From Nocardia colli (GTDB lineage: Bacteria; Actinomycetota; Actinomycetes; Mycobacteriales; Mycobacteriaceae), in contig NZ_VXLC01000004.1 of the NCBI RefSeq assembly GCF_008704205.1, positions 496,001 to 560,000 of the forward strand: a stretch of DNA of 64,000 bases, given 5' to 3'. Every line of letters starts with the position of its first letter. Position 1 is the stretch's first letter. Positions 17,592 through 25,710 of the stretch are shown piece after piece. Both the position numbers and the translations under genes were made by a program. A model generated the notes under the pieces. The model was not told where the DNA came from, did no database searches, and worked only from the letters and a program-made list of their open reading frames with translations.

Positions 17592-18514
17592 CCGCGGCGC
17601 TGCTGCGCGACGTCACGCTGCGAGATGGCTTGCAGCTCACCGGAAAGGCGCTGCCGGTCGAACGCAAGGTGGACATCGTCCGCCGCCTGCTCGCGCTCGG
17701 CGTACCGGCCTTGGAGATCGGTTCGATGGCGCGGCCCGATCTGGTGCCGCCGATGGCGAACACCATGGAGCTCGTCGCCGCGCTGAGTCCCGAAGAGCTG
17801 CAACGTTGTTGGGTGTGGGTGGCCACGCCGCGGCACGTGCAGAAGGCCGCTGCGGCGGGCGTGCGTAATTTCCAGTACTGCTTCTCCGTCTCGGACGCGC
17901 ACAACAAGGCCAATATCGGCCGCACCACCGAGGACAGCGTCGCCGCCATGCCGGCCGCGGTCGAGCATGCCGCGGCGGTGGGCGGCTCGATCCAGTTGTG
18001 CCTGGCCACCAGCTTCACCTGCCCGTTCGACGGTCCGGTCGATCCGGAGCGGGTCGTCGCCATCGCCAACGACCCGCGCACCGCGGGGGCCGGCGACATC
18101 GTCCTCGCCGACACCCTCGGTCAGGCCTATCCCGGACAGGTGGCCGCGCTGGTCACCGCCGTGCGGACGCGAACCCCGCAGCGGCGCATCGTCTTTCACG
18201 GTCACGACACCTGGGGTATGGGGGTCGCGAATACCCTGGCCGCCATTCAGGCGGGCGCCACGATGGTCGACGGTGCGCTCGGCGGGCTCGGAGGTTGCCC
18301 GTTCGCGCCCGGCGCCAGCGGCAACACCGCCACCGAGGACATTCTGTTCGCGACGCGGCCCGACTGGTTCGCCCCGGCCACGCTCGCGGCGCTGGTAGAG
18401 CTGTCCGAGGACCTGCTCACCGAGCTCGGTGAGGCGAATCGATCGCGCACCGCGGAGGGTGCCCGATCCAAAGCTGATGCTTTCGAATGGGTTAGCGCGC
18501 GGGCTGCTGGGTAA
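17588..18514 (+). CDS. HMG-CoA lyase-like TIM-barrel lyase
   Basis: 308 residues from GTG 17588. The DRE-TIM signature RDVTLRDGLQ at the N-terminus and later IVFHGHDTWGMGVANTLAAIQAG, with the metal-binding HxH-type pair, plus GALGGLGGCPFAPGASGN mark the HMG-CoA lyase/homocitrate synthase superfamily, lyase branch. The reaction expected is retro-Claisen/aldol cleavage of a 3-hydroxy-3-methylglutaryl-CoA-like substrate. Translational coupling to the CoA-transferase through the small ORF suggests one pathway. An earlier in-frame GTG at 17543 is less likely because it would overlap the small ORF heavily. Confidence 0.85.
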   Translation: MTAALLRDVTLRDGLQLTGKALPVERKVDIVRRLLALGVPALEIGSMARPDLVPPMANTMELVAALSPEELQRCWVWVATPRHVQKAAAAGVRNFQYCFSVSDAHNKANIGRTTEDSVAAMPAAVEHAAAVGGSIQLCLATSFTCPFDGPVDPERVVAIANDPRTAGAGDIVLADTLGQAYPGQVAALVTAVRTRTPQRRIVFHGHDTWGMGVANTLAAIQAGATMVDGALGGLGGCPFAPGASGNTATEDILFATRPDWFAPATLAALVELSEDLLTELGEANRSRTAEGARSKADAFEWVSARAAG

Positions 18515-18953
18515 ATATTCAGCCAGCGGCCGGCCGGTGATCGTGATAGACAATTCGACGAGCGGGCGAAGGCGCGGTGCGGTTTTCGGCCGAGGGAACG
18601 CGAATCCTGCGCTAGGCTAATAATTCAGCGCGAGCCGCGATGTGGTCGACATCATTGACCAGGAGATTAGTTCAGTGAGAACAAAATTGTGTGGCTCATA
18701 TCACATGTTAGCCATCGGTTCGCGGTAGCCGAAAGTGGGTCACCTGCGGAAAAACCTCGGCCGAACGGGATTCGTTGCGCGGCATGGGCTTGCGCGGTTT
18801 CCCCGGCGTGGCGTCGGCTATTGCGCAAATTTCCAGTTATCAGCCCGTTGGCCGTGCGTTCAACAGAGCGCACCTGAATGTTCCCTTACCGTGATATCTC
18901 TAGCGGGCTGATACCGAGGGAGTGTCGGCTGCTGTTCTCTGAAGGGAAAGTCT
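18515..18953. other. 439-bp intergenic region, leader of the repeat protein
   Basis: I find no convincing gene here. It is AT-richer than the surroundings, with candidate -10 elements (TAGGCTAATAAT near 18613) and an AGGAG followed by a 17-codon GTG frame at about 18674 that I do not call. GAAGGGAAAG at 18941-18950 is the ribosome site for the TTG start at 18954. The length suggests a regulated promoter or long leader for the secreted repeat protein. Confidence 0.4.
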
Positions 18954-19568
18954 TTGAAGAAGATTCGTACGTTCGGTTTCGTGGCGCTCGCCGCCACCTC
19001 CATCGCGGTGGCCGGCTCGGGCCTCGCGATGGCGGCGCCGCCGCTGACCGGTTCGGGGACCGGTTCCGCGGCCACCCAGACCCCGCCGTACACCGGTTCC
19101 GCGAATGGCACCGTGGCCGCGCCGCCGCTGACCGGCTCGGGCACCGGTTCCATCGAAACCTTTAAGCCGCCGTACACCGGTTCGGCCAACCCCGGCACCG
19201 TGGCCGCGCCGCCGCTGACCGGCTCGGGCACCGGTTCCATCGAAACCTTTAAGCCGCCGTACACCGGTTCGGCCAACCCCGGCACCGTGGCCGCGCCGCC
19301 GCTGACCGGTTCCGGCACCGGTTCCATCGAAACGTTCAAGCCGCCGTACACCGGTTCGGCCAACCCCGGCACCGTGGCCGCGCCGCCGCTGACCGGCTCG
19401 GGCACCGGTTCCATCGAAACGTTCAAGCCGCCGTACACCGGCTCCGCGAACGGCACCGTCGCGGCGCCGCCGCTCACCGGTTCCGGCACCGGCTCGGCCG
19501 AGGGCTCCGGCGCGGCGATCGACACGTTCCTCAAGGCGCTGCTCGCGGGCAGCAGCTCCGCGAAGTAG
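18954..19568 (+). CDS. secreted protein of tandem 28/29-residue repeats
   Basis: 204 residues from TTG 18954, with GAAGGGAAAG upstream. A signal peptide (KKIRTFGFVALAATSIAVAGSGLAMA, cut near AMA-AP) is followed by six copies of a 28/29-residue unit. Each unit pairs PPLTGSGTGS with PPYTGSAN, and IETFK joins the two in the four middle copies. The last copy runs into a short amphipathic tail ending in SSSAK. There are no Cys and no aromatic residues except Tyr and Phe in the unit. The regular Thr/Ser/Gly/Pro pattern fits a wall-associated or extracellular structural protein. Function unknown. A strong terminator follows. Confidence 0.7.
   Translation: MKKIRTFGFVALAATSIAVAGSGLAMAAPPLTGSGTGSAATQTPPYTGSANGTVAAPPLTGSGTGSIETFKPPYTGSANPGTVAAPPLTGSGTGSIETFKPPYTGSANPGTVAAPPLTGSGTGSIETFKPPYTGSANPGTVAAPPLTGSGTGSIETFKPPYTGSANGTVAAPPLTGSGTGSAEGSGAAIDTFLKALLAGSSSAK
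19037..19506 (+). repeat. six tandem coding repeats of 84/87 bp
   Basis: Unit starts (gccgccgct) fall at 19037, 19121, 19208, 19295, 19382 and 19466, giving spacings of 84, 87, 87, 87 and 84 bp. The 3-bp difference is one Pro codon (SANPG versus SANG). The central copies are almost identical at DNA level, differing at a few third positions (cctttaag versus cgttcaag), so copy number may vary by slippage or recombination. Confidence 0.9.
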
Positions 19569-19577
19569 TCCGCGAAT

Positions 19578-19613
19578 CGAGGCGCTCGGTGTTCTGCAAC
19601 CCCGAGCGCCTCG
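19578..19613 (+). terminator. perfect 12-bp hairpin after the repeat protein
   Basis: Stem CGAGGCGCTCGG (19578-19589) and CCGAGCGCCTCG (19602-19613) with a 12-nt loop, 9 bp after the stop codon. No T tract. Confidence 0.75.
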
Positions 19614-19744
19614 GCTGACTTACCGCTACACCGTCCGATCCCGAGCAACGCCGGGGTCGGATTTCTGGTTTCCGGGGACATCACGCTCGCGCCGCACGGA
19701 AAATCCGTCGCGCCGAGGCGGTCTCGCCCCATACCATTCCCGAC

Positions 19745-19852
19745 ATGTTCAGCTACGCCATCGCCGCATCGTCCGCATTCGCGGGCGCGATGGCCGCTGT
19801 CCTGGCCGCCTCGGCAGCAGTTGCCGCGCAGCTCGACGGAGCCCGAAGCTGA
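19745..19852 (+). CDS. possible 35-residue hydrophobic peptide
   Basis: ATG 19745 opens a 35-codon frame ([20 protein letters not shown]...) that is almost wholly Ala-rich and hydrophobic and ends GARS. It overlaps the likely start of the EF-Tu remnant in another frame. There is no strong ribosome site. It may be a real membrane peptide or a chance frame in the leader of the old tuf gene. Confidence 0.2.
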   Translation: MFSYAIAASSAFAGAMAAVLAASAAVAAQLDGARS

Positions 19853-20945
19853 CCTTCCCCGGGATGTCCGCACCAAGCCGCACCTCGACATCGGCACCAT
19901 GGGCCACGTCGACCACGGCAAGACCACGCTCACCGCGGCGATCACCAAGGTGCTCGCCGAGCGGGGCGGCGGCAGCTTCGTGCCGTTCGACCGGATCGAC
20001 CGCGCCCCGGAAGAGGCGCAACGCGGCATCACCATCAACATCGCGCACGTCGAATACGAGACGGCGACCAGGCATTACGCGCACATCGACATGCCGGGTC
20101 ACGCCGACTTCGTGAAGAACATGATCACCGGGGCGTCCCAGCTGGACGGCGCGATCCTGGTGGTCTCCGCGCGGGACGGCGTGATGCGCGGCCTCGCGCA
20201 TTCGCGGCTCGCAAGCGCTCTGAGCAGACCGCCGAGCACGTGCTGCTGGCCCGGCAGGTCGGCGTCGAGCACATCGTGGTCGCGCTGAACAAGGCCGACG
20301 CGGGCGACCCGGAACTGGTCGACCTGATCGAGCTGAAAGTCCGTGAATTGCTCACCGCCCAGGGATATCCGGGCACCGAACTTCCGGTCGTGCGGGTGTC
20401 GGGCCTGCGTGCGCTGGAAGGCGACGAGCGGTGGAGGCACCGTGGTCACCGGCGCGGTGGAGCGCGGCCGGGTCCGGGTCGGCGATCGGGTGGCCCTGCC
20501 CGGTCTGGACGACGAGCTGAGTTCGGTCGTCACCGGAGTCGAAACCTTCGGGCGCACGATGGAATTCGCGGAGGCGGGGGACAACGTCGCGCTGCTGCTG
20601 CGGGGCATCCAGCGCGGTCAGGTTCGTCGCGGTCAGGTGGTCGCCGAGCCCGGCAGCGTTGCCGTGCACAGCAGGTTCACCGCTCGGGTCTACCTGCTCG
20701 GCACCGCGGAAGGCGGGCGGCGCACGCCGATCACCACCGGTTATCGGCCGCAGTTCTACATCCGCACGGGTGACGTGGTCGGCGACGTGACGTTGCCCGG
20801 TGACACGCGGATAGCGATGCCCGGTGACACGGTCGAGCTGACCGTCGAGCTGGGTCGTCCGACCCCGGTGGAGCCGGGTCTCGGCTTCGCCATCCGCGAG
20901 GGCGGGCGGACCGTCGGTGCGGGCACCGTCCTGACCACCGGTTAG
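19821..20945 (+). pseudogene. degenerate second elongation factor Tu (tuf) gene
   Basis: The G domain begins well ([49 protein letters not shown]). After GVM a net insertion of about 35 nt (within 20187-20224) shifts the frame. The next segment ([39 protein letters not shown]) continues in frame 2 to ALEGDER near 20430. There a deletion removes about 40 codons at the G-domain/domain II junction and restores the first frame for [18 protein letters not shown]... to LTTG. Two independent lesions mean no functional EF-Tu. The sequence diverges from housekeeping EF-Tu (e.g. DMPGHAD for DCPGHAD), so it resembles a specialised second tuf, as in antibiotic-resistant tuf3 types. Confidence 0.85.
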
Positions 20946-20959
20946 CGGTTCAAGGCTGG

Positions 20960-20987
20960 GCGCGGGGACCTGTACGGGTCCCCGCGC
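20960..20987. terminator. perfect 11-bp hairpin between tuf remnant and cqsA-like gene
   Basis: GCGCGGGGACC / GGTCCCCGCGC with a 6-nt loop, just before the convergent end of the aminotransferase gene; it can stop both strands. Confidence 0.7.
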
Positions 20988-20999
20988 TCGGTCTCGGCG

Positions 21000-22232
21000 T
21001 CAGGTGCCGCTCGCCGCGTGGGTCGGCAGCGCGTGTTTCGCCGGCCGCGGCTGCGGCTCGATGGGCGGGGCCGCGCCGAAGTGCGTGCGGATCTCGTTGC
21101 AAGCGCCGATGATTCGGTCGACGTGCTGGTCGGTGAGGCCGGCGTGCAGGCCGAAGCGGACGAGGCAATGGTTGCGGGCGGTGGCCGGTGGGCACAGCAG
21201 GGTGCCGAAAATGCCGCGCGCCTCCAGGAAGTCGCGCATGGCCATGGCGCGTGCGTCGGGTCCGCCCTGGAGCGCGACGATGTGACTGGCCGAGCCCTCC
21301 AGGTCGAATTCGAGCGTGGTGAGCGCCCGGCGCACCATCGTGGACAGCTCACGTAGTCGCTGTCGTCGCCAATTGTCCAGCCGGATCACTTCGAGTGTCG
21401 CTGCGAGACCGGCGATTTCGTACGGCAGCAGGGTCGAGGAGAAGACGGCGGGATGGGATTCCAGCTTGAAGTAGTCGACGAAATCGATGCTGTTCGCGCC
21501 GACGAATCCGGCGCGGGCGCCGAAGGCCTTGGCCAGGCTGGCAATTCGGTACGGCACCCGTTCGGTGAGGCCGAGCGCCGCCACCATTCCGGCGCCGGCC
21601 GGTCCGTCGGTGCCGAGCGCGTGCGATTCGTCGACGACGAGCACGCTGTCGGTTTCATCTGCGGCGTCACAGATCTGGGTCAGCGGACAGCGGCTGCCGT
21701 TGGTGCCGTAGATCGCGTCCACCGCGATGATGCCCGGCCCGTGCGCGCGGATCTGCTCGCGCAGATGGCCGGGAAAATTGTGCCGGAACGAATACACCTG
21801 CGCACCAGCCGCTCGCGCGCCATGCCAGAACGACATGTGCGCGAATTGATCGATATAGACCGGTGTTCCGGGATCCGCGATCGATTGCAGCAGCCCGACT
21901 TTCGCGTCCCACCCGGATTGGCAGAGTATTCCGGCGGGCGCGCGCAGATGCTCGGCGAAGGTGCGTTCCAGCGCGACCTGTGGATGATTACCGGGTAGAT
22001 AAGCACCCGAGGAAAACCTCGGCGAATACGCCGCCCGCAGCGCGGTCCGGATCGCATGGGTGATCCGCGGATCCGCGGCCAACGCCAGATAGTCGTTGCT
22101 GCTGAGCACGATATCGCCGAACGCGGGCGCGCGACCGTGCAGAATATGCCGCCCGCCCCACTGCCCGGCAAGCCTTTCCGAATGAAATCTCTCGACCCGC
22201 AAGCGAATCCGTTCCGCAACCGTCGGCCCCAT
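21000..22232 (-). CDS. cqsA: CqsA-type autoinducer synthase (alpha-oxoamine synthase family)
   Basis: 410 residues from ATG 22232, with AAAGGAG at ideal spacing. PLP fold type I features: SSNDYLALAADPR, DESHALGTDGPAGAG with Asp201/His204, and the Schiff-base Lys235 in RIASLAKAFGARAG. Segments such as LCQSGWDAKVGLLQSI, PVYIDQFAHMSFWHGARAAGA and AVFSSTLLPYEIAGLAATLEVI match my memory of Vibrio cholerae CqsA. CqsA joins an acyl-CoA to aminobutyrate/SAM-derived units to make the signal CAI-1. The match is closer to CqsA than to KBL, BioF or serine palmitoyltransferase. No CqsS-type receptor or partner enzyme lies nearby. Confidence 0.78.
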   Translation of the reverse strand: MGPTVAERIRLRVERFHSERLAGQWGGRHILHGRAPAFGDIVLSSNDYLALAADPRITHAIRTALRAAYSPRFSSGAYLPGNHPQVALERTFAEHLRAPAGILCQSGWDAKVGLLQSIADPGTPVYIDQFAHMSFWHGARAAGAQVYSFRHNFPGHLREQIRAHGPGIIAVDAIYGTNGSRCPLTQICDAADETDSVLVVDESHALGTDGPAGAGMVAALGLTERVPYRIASLAKAFGARAGFVGANSIDFVDYFKLESHPAVFSSTLLPYEIAGLAATLEVIRLDNWRRQRLRELSTMVRRALTTLEFDLEGSASHIVALQGGPDARAMAMRDFLEARGIFGTLLCPPATARNHCLVRFGLHAGLTDQHVDRIIGACNEIRTHFGAAPPIEPQPRPAKHALPTHAASGT

Positions 22233-22517
22233 GAAACTCCTTTCGCCACCAACAGCTACTCCAGAGCACACGCACCCCGATTGAACCACCGCCAGATCCA
22301 CCCCGGGTCATATTGGATAACTTGACGGTTGACCACCAATTCATCCGCTGCCGTTCGCCACCAAAGAGATTGCCGTCGCGCTCCATGCAAGTAGTGGCAA
22401 TGTCTCAGCAATTATTTGTCGATGTTCCTGCGCCCCCGGGCGACCTCGGCGGAGCGCGGCTCGCGGTGTCGCATCCGACGCCGGTTCGATCGCGGCAGCC
22501 GTGCCCTGGGCTGAATC

Positions 22518-22541
22518 TTATGCTTCCGAACGCAGGCATAA
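22518..22541. promoter_or_regulatory. hip operator-like palindrome O1
   Basis: A 24-bp imperfect palindrome with perfect outer arms TTATGC and GCATAA around a 12-nt centre. It shares CGCAGGCATAA with O2. Confidence 0.65.
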
Positions 22542-22577
22542 AGAGCTGAATGTGCTTCGTGAGTCCCGTTTGGTCGA

Positions 22578-22601
22578 CTATGCTTGCAATCGCAGGCATA
22601 A
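22578..22601. promoter_or_regulatory. hip operator-like palindrome O2
   Basis: Same 24-bp architecture (TATGC ... GCATA), starting exactly 60 bp after O1. The inner TTGC/GCAG half-sites are also conserved. Confidence 0.65.
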
Positions 22602-22637
22602 GGGACGGATGGCGGCTGAATGGCGAGCAACTTGCCG

Positions 22638-22661
22638 TTAGGCCTGCCATGGCAAGCATAA
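22638..22661. promoter_or_regulatory. hip operator-like palindrome O3, reaching the hipB RBS
   Basis: The third copy, again 60 bp downstream, in reverse orientation (TTAGGCCTGCC / GGCAAGCATAA) with a CATG centre. Its right end abuts AAGGAG, the hipB ribosome site, so bound HipB could also block translation or late initiation. Confidence 0.6.
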
Positions 22662-22671
22662 GGAGTGGCGG

Positions 22672-22920
22672 ATGGCAGTCCCTCGTCGGGTCAAACGGGC
22701 CTCGACCGGCAGCGTCGCGGATGCGTTCATCGCACGCCGGCATGAGCTGCGCCTGACCCAGGCCGATCTGGCCGATCTTGCGGGTGTGTCGCGATCCAGC
22801 GTGCAGGCGCTGGAGGCCGGCCAAGCATCGGTCCGGCTGTCGCTGGTTCAGGAGATCGCCGCCGCCCTCGGCTGTGACCTCACACTGACGACTCGCTCCG
22901 GCGCGCGGATCGCCGGCTGA
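22672..22920 (+). CDS. hipB: HipB-like antitoxin, XRE helix-turn-helix
   Basis: 82 residues, ATG 22672 after AAGGAGTGGCGG. One Cro/CI-type HTH occupies residues about 15-70 (FIARRHELRLTQADLADLAGVSRSSVQALEAGQ). It should bind the HipA toxin and autorepress the operon through the three upstream palindromes. Its TGA overlaps the hipA ATG by 1 nt (TGATG), the normal coupling for the pair. Confidence 0.88.
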   Translation: MAVPRRVKRASTGSVADAFIARRHELRLTQADLADLAGVSRSSVQALEAGQASVRLSLVQEIAAALGCDLTLTTRSGARIAG

Positions 22921-24152
22921 TGGCCTTCTCCTCGCTGCGTGGGGTCGACGCGGCCGACGTATACAAGGGCGATCGGCTGGCCGGCTCGCTGATCCGCCAT
23001 CGCGACCGAGTCGAATTCCGTTATGCCGAGGACTATCTCGACGACCCCGATGCGCCCGCGCTGGCTTGGACCATACCGAGGGACGCCGGTCCGGTCGAAG
23101 CGACCGGCGGCAGTGTGCCACCGTTCTTCGCGGGATTGCTGCCGGAGGGAATCCGCCTGCGCGCTGCCATCGACGGCACCAAGACCTCGCCCGACGACCA
23201 TTTCACGATCTTGCTTGCGGTCGGCGCGGACGCGATCGGAGATGTGCGCGTGCTGCCTGCCGGACTGGAGATCCCGTTACCGTCGGTGGTGTTCGACCCG
23301 GGCGACTTGGTCCCGGACCTGCACGATCTCTTCGGGCAGATTTCCGGACCCCGTTCGCTCAGGCTGGATCCTCGCGGGTTGCCCGGTGTGCAGGCCAAGG
23401 TCTCGGCGCTCGAGTTCAGCGTGCCCATCGGCACCGCGTCCGGGTCGGCGATCCTCAAGCTGGCACCGCAGGACGACTTTCCGCAGCTGGTCGAAAACGA
23501 GAACTTCTTCATGAGCCTGGCACGGGAGTGCGGCGTGCCCGTTGCCGACCATCGGGTGCTGCACGACGCGCGGGGGACAGCGGGTCTGCTGGTGACGCGC
23601 TTCGATCGAACGATCGGTGCGGGTGGTGAGGTGGTGCGGATCGCCCAGGAGGACGCATGCCAGGTGCTCGGCCTGTACCCGGCGGCGAAGTACCGCATGA
23701 AGACGGAGGTCGTCATCGCCGAACTCGCCCGCCGGTGCGAGGCGGGCGGTGGTTCTGCTCGGCTCGTGACGCTGGAGGCGCTGCGTCTGGTCGCGTACTC
23801 GTATGCCATCGGTAACGGCGACCTGCACGGAAAGAACTTCTCTATCTATGCCCCTGATGGCCGGTGGGCACTGACGCCGGCTTACGACTTGTTGTGCACC
23901 CAGCCGTATCTCAGCTGGCGTGATCCGATGGCACTCGACCTCTACGGGCGCGCCAACAGGCTCACCCGGGCGGTCATGATCCAAGCGGCCGAACGACTTT
24001 CGGTGCCTCGGCGGGCAATGGATCGAGCCCTCGATCGGATCGTCGCGGGCGTCTCGGACGGGATCGAGCGGATATCCGCTATCGGATTCGCCGACAAGCA
24101 CAGCGTCATGTTGGAGGCGATGCTTCGTCGGCGAATCGGCGAGCTTTCGTAG
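22920..24152 (+). CDS. hipA: HipA-like Ser/Thr kinase toxin
   Basis: 410 residues. The N-terminal HipA domain (GVDAADVYKGDRLAGSLIR..., about 5-105) is followed by the kinase-like HipA_C domain. Active-site features: Lys180 (AILKLAP), catalytic Asp301 and Asn306 in GNGDLHGKNFSIY, and Mg-binding Asp323 in AYDLLCT. The autophosphorylation/P-loop-like segment is GVQAKVSALEF. HipA of E. coli phosphorylates glutamyl-tRNA synthetase and causes growth arrest; the target here is unknown. All catalytic residues appear intact. The gene ends 2 bp from the convergent formamidase gene. Confidence 0.9.
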   Translation: MAFSSLRGVDAADVYKGDRLAGSLIRHRDRVEFRYAEDYLDDPDAPALAWTIPRDAGPVEATGGSVPPFFAGLLPEGIRLRAAIDGTKTSPDDHFTILLAVGADAIGDVRVLPAGLEIPLPSVVFDPGDLVPDLHDLFGQISGPRSLRLDPRGLPGVQAKVSALEFSVPIGTASGSAILKLAPQDDFPQLVENENFFMSLARECGVPVADHRVLHDARGTAGLLVTRFDRTIGAGGEVVRIAQEDACQVLGLYPAAKYRMKTEVVIAELARRCEAGGGSARLVTLEALRLVAYSYAIGNGDLHGKNFSIYAPDGRWALTPAYDLLCTQPYLSWRDPMALDLYGRANRLTRAVMIQAAERLSVPRRAMDRALDRIVAGVSDGIERISAIGFADKHSVMLEAMLRRRIGELS

Positions 24153-24154
24153 CG

Positions 24155-25408
24155 TCAGCGGGTGGCTCGGGGGGCGCCGGGGCCGGGGTCGATGCGGGTG
24201 GGGCCGGCGGCGGTGGGGGTGATGGGGAAGTCGAAGATGGCGGTGGGGAGGTAGACGGTGGCACAGGAATTGGGGATGTCGACGACGCCGGAGAAGCGGC
24301 CCTCGATGGGGGCGGCGCCGAGCAGGAGGTAGGCCTGTTCGGGGGTGTAGCCGAACTTGGTGAGGTAGTCGATGGCGTGCAGGCAGGCGCGTTCGAAGGA
24401 CAGTTGCGAGTCGAGGTAGCGCTGTTCGCCGTCGAGGGTCACCGAGGTGCCCGAAAAGGCAAGGTACTCGGAGTAATTGGGGCCGGAGTTGCCGGGCATG
24501 AAGATGGCGTTCTCGGCGACGCCGTAGAGCTCCATGCCGTTCTTGATCAGATCGACGCGCAGATCGATGAATCCGCCCATCTCGATCGCGCCGCAGAAGG
24601 TGATCTCGCCGTCGCCCTGGGAGAAGTGCAGGTCGCCGACCGAGAGGTGGGCGCCGTCGACGAACACCGGATAGAACACCCGGCTGCCCCTGGTGAAGTT
24701 CTTGATGTCCTGATTACCGCCGTTTTCCCGCGGCGGCGCGGTGCGCGCGGCATCGGCGGCGACCCGGTCGAACTCGACCCCGGACAGCGAGCCGAGGACG
24801 GCGTCGCGCGGCTCGGGCGGCAGCGCGAGCGGCGGCACCCGGTGCGGGTCGGTGGCGATCAGCGCCTCCTCGCGCGCGTTCCACTTCGACAGGAGCGCGG
24901 CCGACGGCGCGGTCCCCATCAGACCGGGGTGGGTCATTCCGGTGAACTTCACCCCGGGAATGTGGCGCGAGGTGGTGGTCTGCCCGCTGAAATCCCAGAT
25001 CGCCTTGTACGCGTCCGGGAAGTGTTCGGTGAGGAAGCCGCCGCCGTTGTCGGTGGCGAAGATGCCGGTGTAACCCCAGCCCTGCCCGGCCAGCGGGCCC
25101 GCGTCCTCCTGCGGAATGGGCCCGATGTCGAGAATGTCGACGATGAGCAGGTCGCCGGGCTGCGCGCCCTCGATCGCGAACGGACCGGACAGGCAGTGCA
25201 CCGTGCTGAGCGGCGCGTTCAGCACGTCTTCGGCGGAGTCGTCGTTGTGGATGGCGCCGTCGAACCACTCGCGCACGTGCACCCGGAACTCGGCGCCGGG
25301 CTTGACCGTCACCGCGGCGGGAATGTCGGGATGCCACCGGTTGTGGCCGACGTACTTCTGCTCGGTGAATCGCTTGCCGGAATCGAGCGGAAACAGTAAT
25401 TCGGGCAT
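24155..25408 (-). CDS. fmdA: formamidase/acetamidase (FmdA/AmdA family)
   Basis: 417 residues, ATG 25408 with GAAGGA upstream. Motifs of the family: KYVGHNRWHPDIP at the start, HNDDSAEDV, HCLSGPFAIEGAQPGDLLIVDILDI, GHxSVGDLHFSQGDGEI-type loop (AHLSVGDLHFSQGDGE) and CGAIEMGGFIDLRV. It hydrolyses formamide or short amides to ammonia and the acid, in the cytosol. The upstream FmdB-like zinc ribbon is 16 bp away and the AmiC-like sensor lies further up, making a nitrogen-scavenging amide operon. Confidence 0.9.
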   Translation of the reverse strand: MPELLFPLDSGKRFTEQKYVGHNRWHPDIPAAVTVKPGAEFRVHVREWFDGAIHNDDSAEDVLNAPLSTVHCLSGPFAIEGAQPGDLLIVDILDIGPIPQEDAGPLAGQGWGYTGIFATDNGGGFLTEHFPDAYKAIWDFSGQTTTSRHIPGVKFTGMTHPGLMGTAPSAALLSKWNAREEALIATDPHRVPPLALPPEPRDAVLGSLSGVEFDRVAADAARTAPPRENGGNQDIKNFTRGSRVFYPVFVDGAHLSVGDLHFSQGDGEITFCGAIEMGGFIDLRVDLIKNGMELYGVAENAIFMPGNSGPNYSEYLAFSGTSVTLDGEQRYLDSQLSFERACLHAIDYLTKFGYTPEQAYLLLGAAPIEGRFSGVVDIPNSCATVYLPTAIFDFPITPTAAGPTRIDPGPGAPRATR

Positions 25409-25424
25409 CGTGTGTCCTTCGGTA

Positions 25425-25700
25425 TCAGGGGCGGGGAAGCTTGCGGTGCAAGGGGTTTCGCGTCACCGGCACGGACTTGCGCGGGGGCGCGGAAACTACC
25501 GACGGCTCGCCGGCGGTGCGCTGGGTCGCGTCGATCAACCGGGTGGCCGCCGATCCGGGCCGGATCAACGCCGCGACGCCGAACTGGCGTTTGCTGCTCG
25601 ACGCGCAGTCCGGGCAGGGCGCGGCGGCCGGCACGTCGGCCATCGCGAAGGCGAGATCGAAGCCGCCGCAGGCGCGGCAGTGGAACCAGTAGAGGGGCAC
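25425..25700 (-). CDS. FmdB-like zinc-ribbon protein
   Basis: 91 residues from GTG 25700, with GAGG upstream. The zinc ribbon has two Cys pairs, HCRACGG and PCPDCAS, at the N-terminus, followed by a basic tail (ATRLIDATQRT...HRKLPRP). The FmdB family is linked to formamidase genes and was first described as a putative regulator; its molecular role is not settled. It leads the transcription unit with fmdA. The shared 18-bp motif lies just upstream at 25711. Confidence 0.78.
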   Translation of the reverse strand: MPLYWFHCRACGGFDLAFAMADVPAAAPCPDCASSSKRQFGVAALIRPGSAATRLIDATQRTAGEPSVVSAPPRKSVPVTRNPLHRKLPRP

Positions 25701-25710
25701 GGGGACCTCA

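Larger units (their letters stand above)
22233..22671. other. 439-bp AT-richer intergenic region with hip operators
   Basis: This divergent gap separates the cqsA-like gene from hipBA. It is clearly AT-richer than its flanks. It holds a TTGACGGTTGACC direct repeat at about 22322-22334 and the three palindromes at 22518, 22578 and 22638. I see no convincing gene in it. Confidence 0.5.

Noticed and set aside
18674..18727. 17-codon frame with an AGGAG ribosome site in the leader of the repeat protein
   Set aside because: Too short to support without conservation or translation data; noted only as a possible leader peptide.
19037..19506. CRISPR-like array
   Set aside because: The repeats are coding, contiguous and of 84/87 bp with no unique spacers; they encode a secreted protein.
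22313..22549. 78-codon frame in front of hipB
   Set aside because: No ribosome site, mixed composition, and it covers operator O1.
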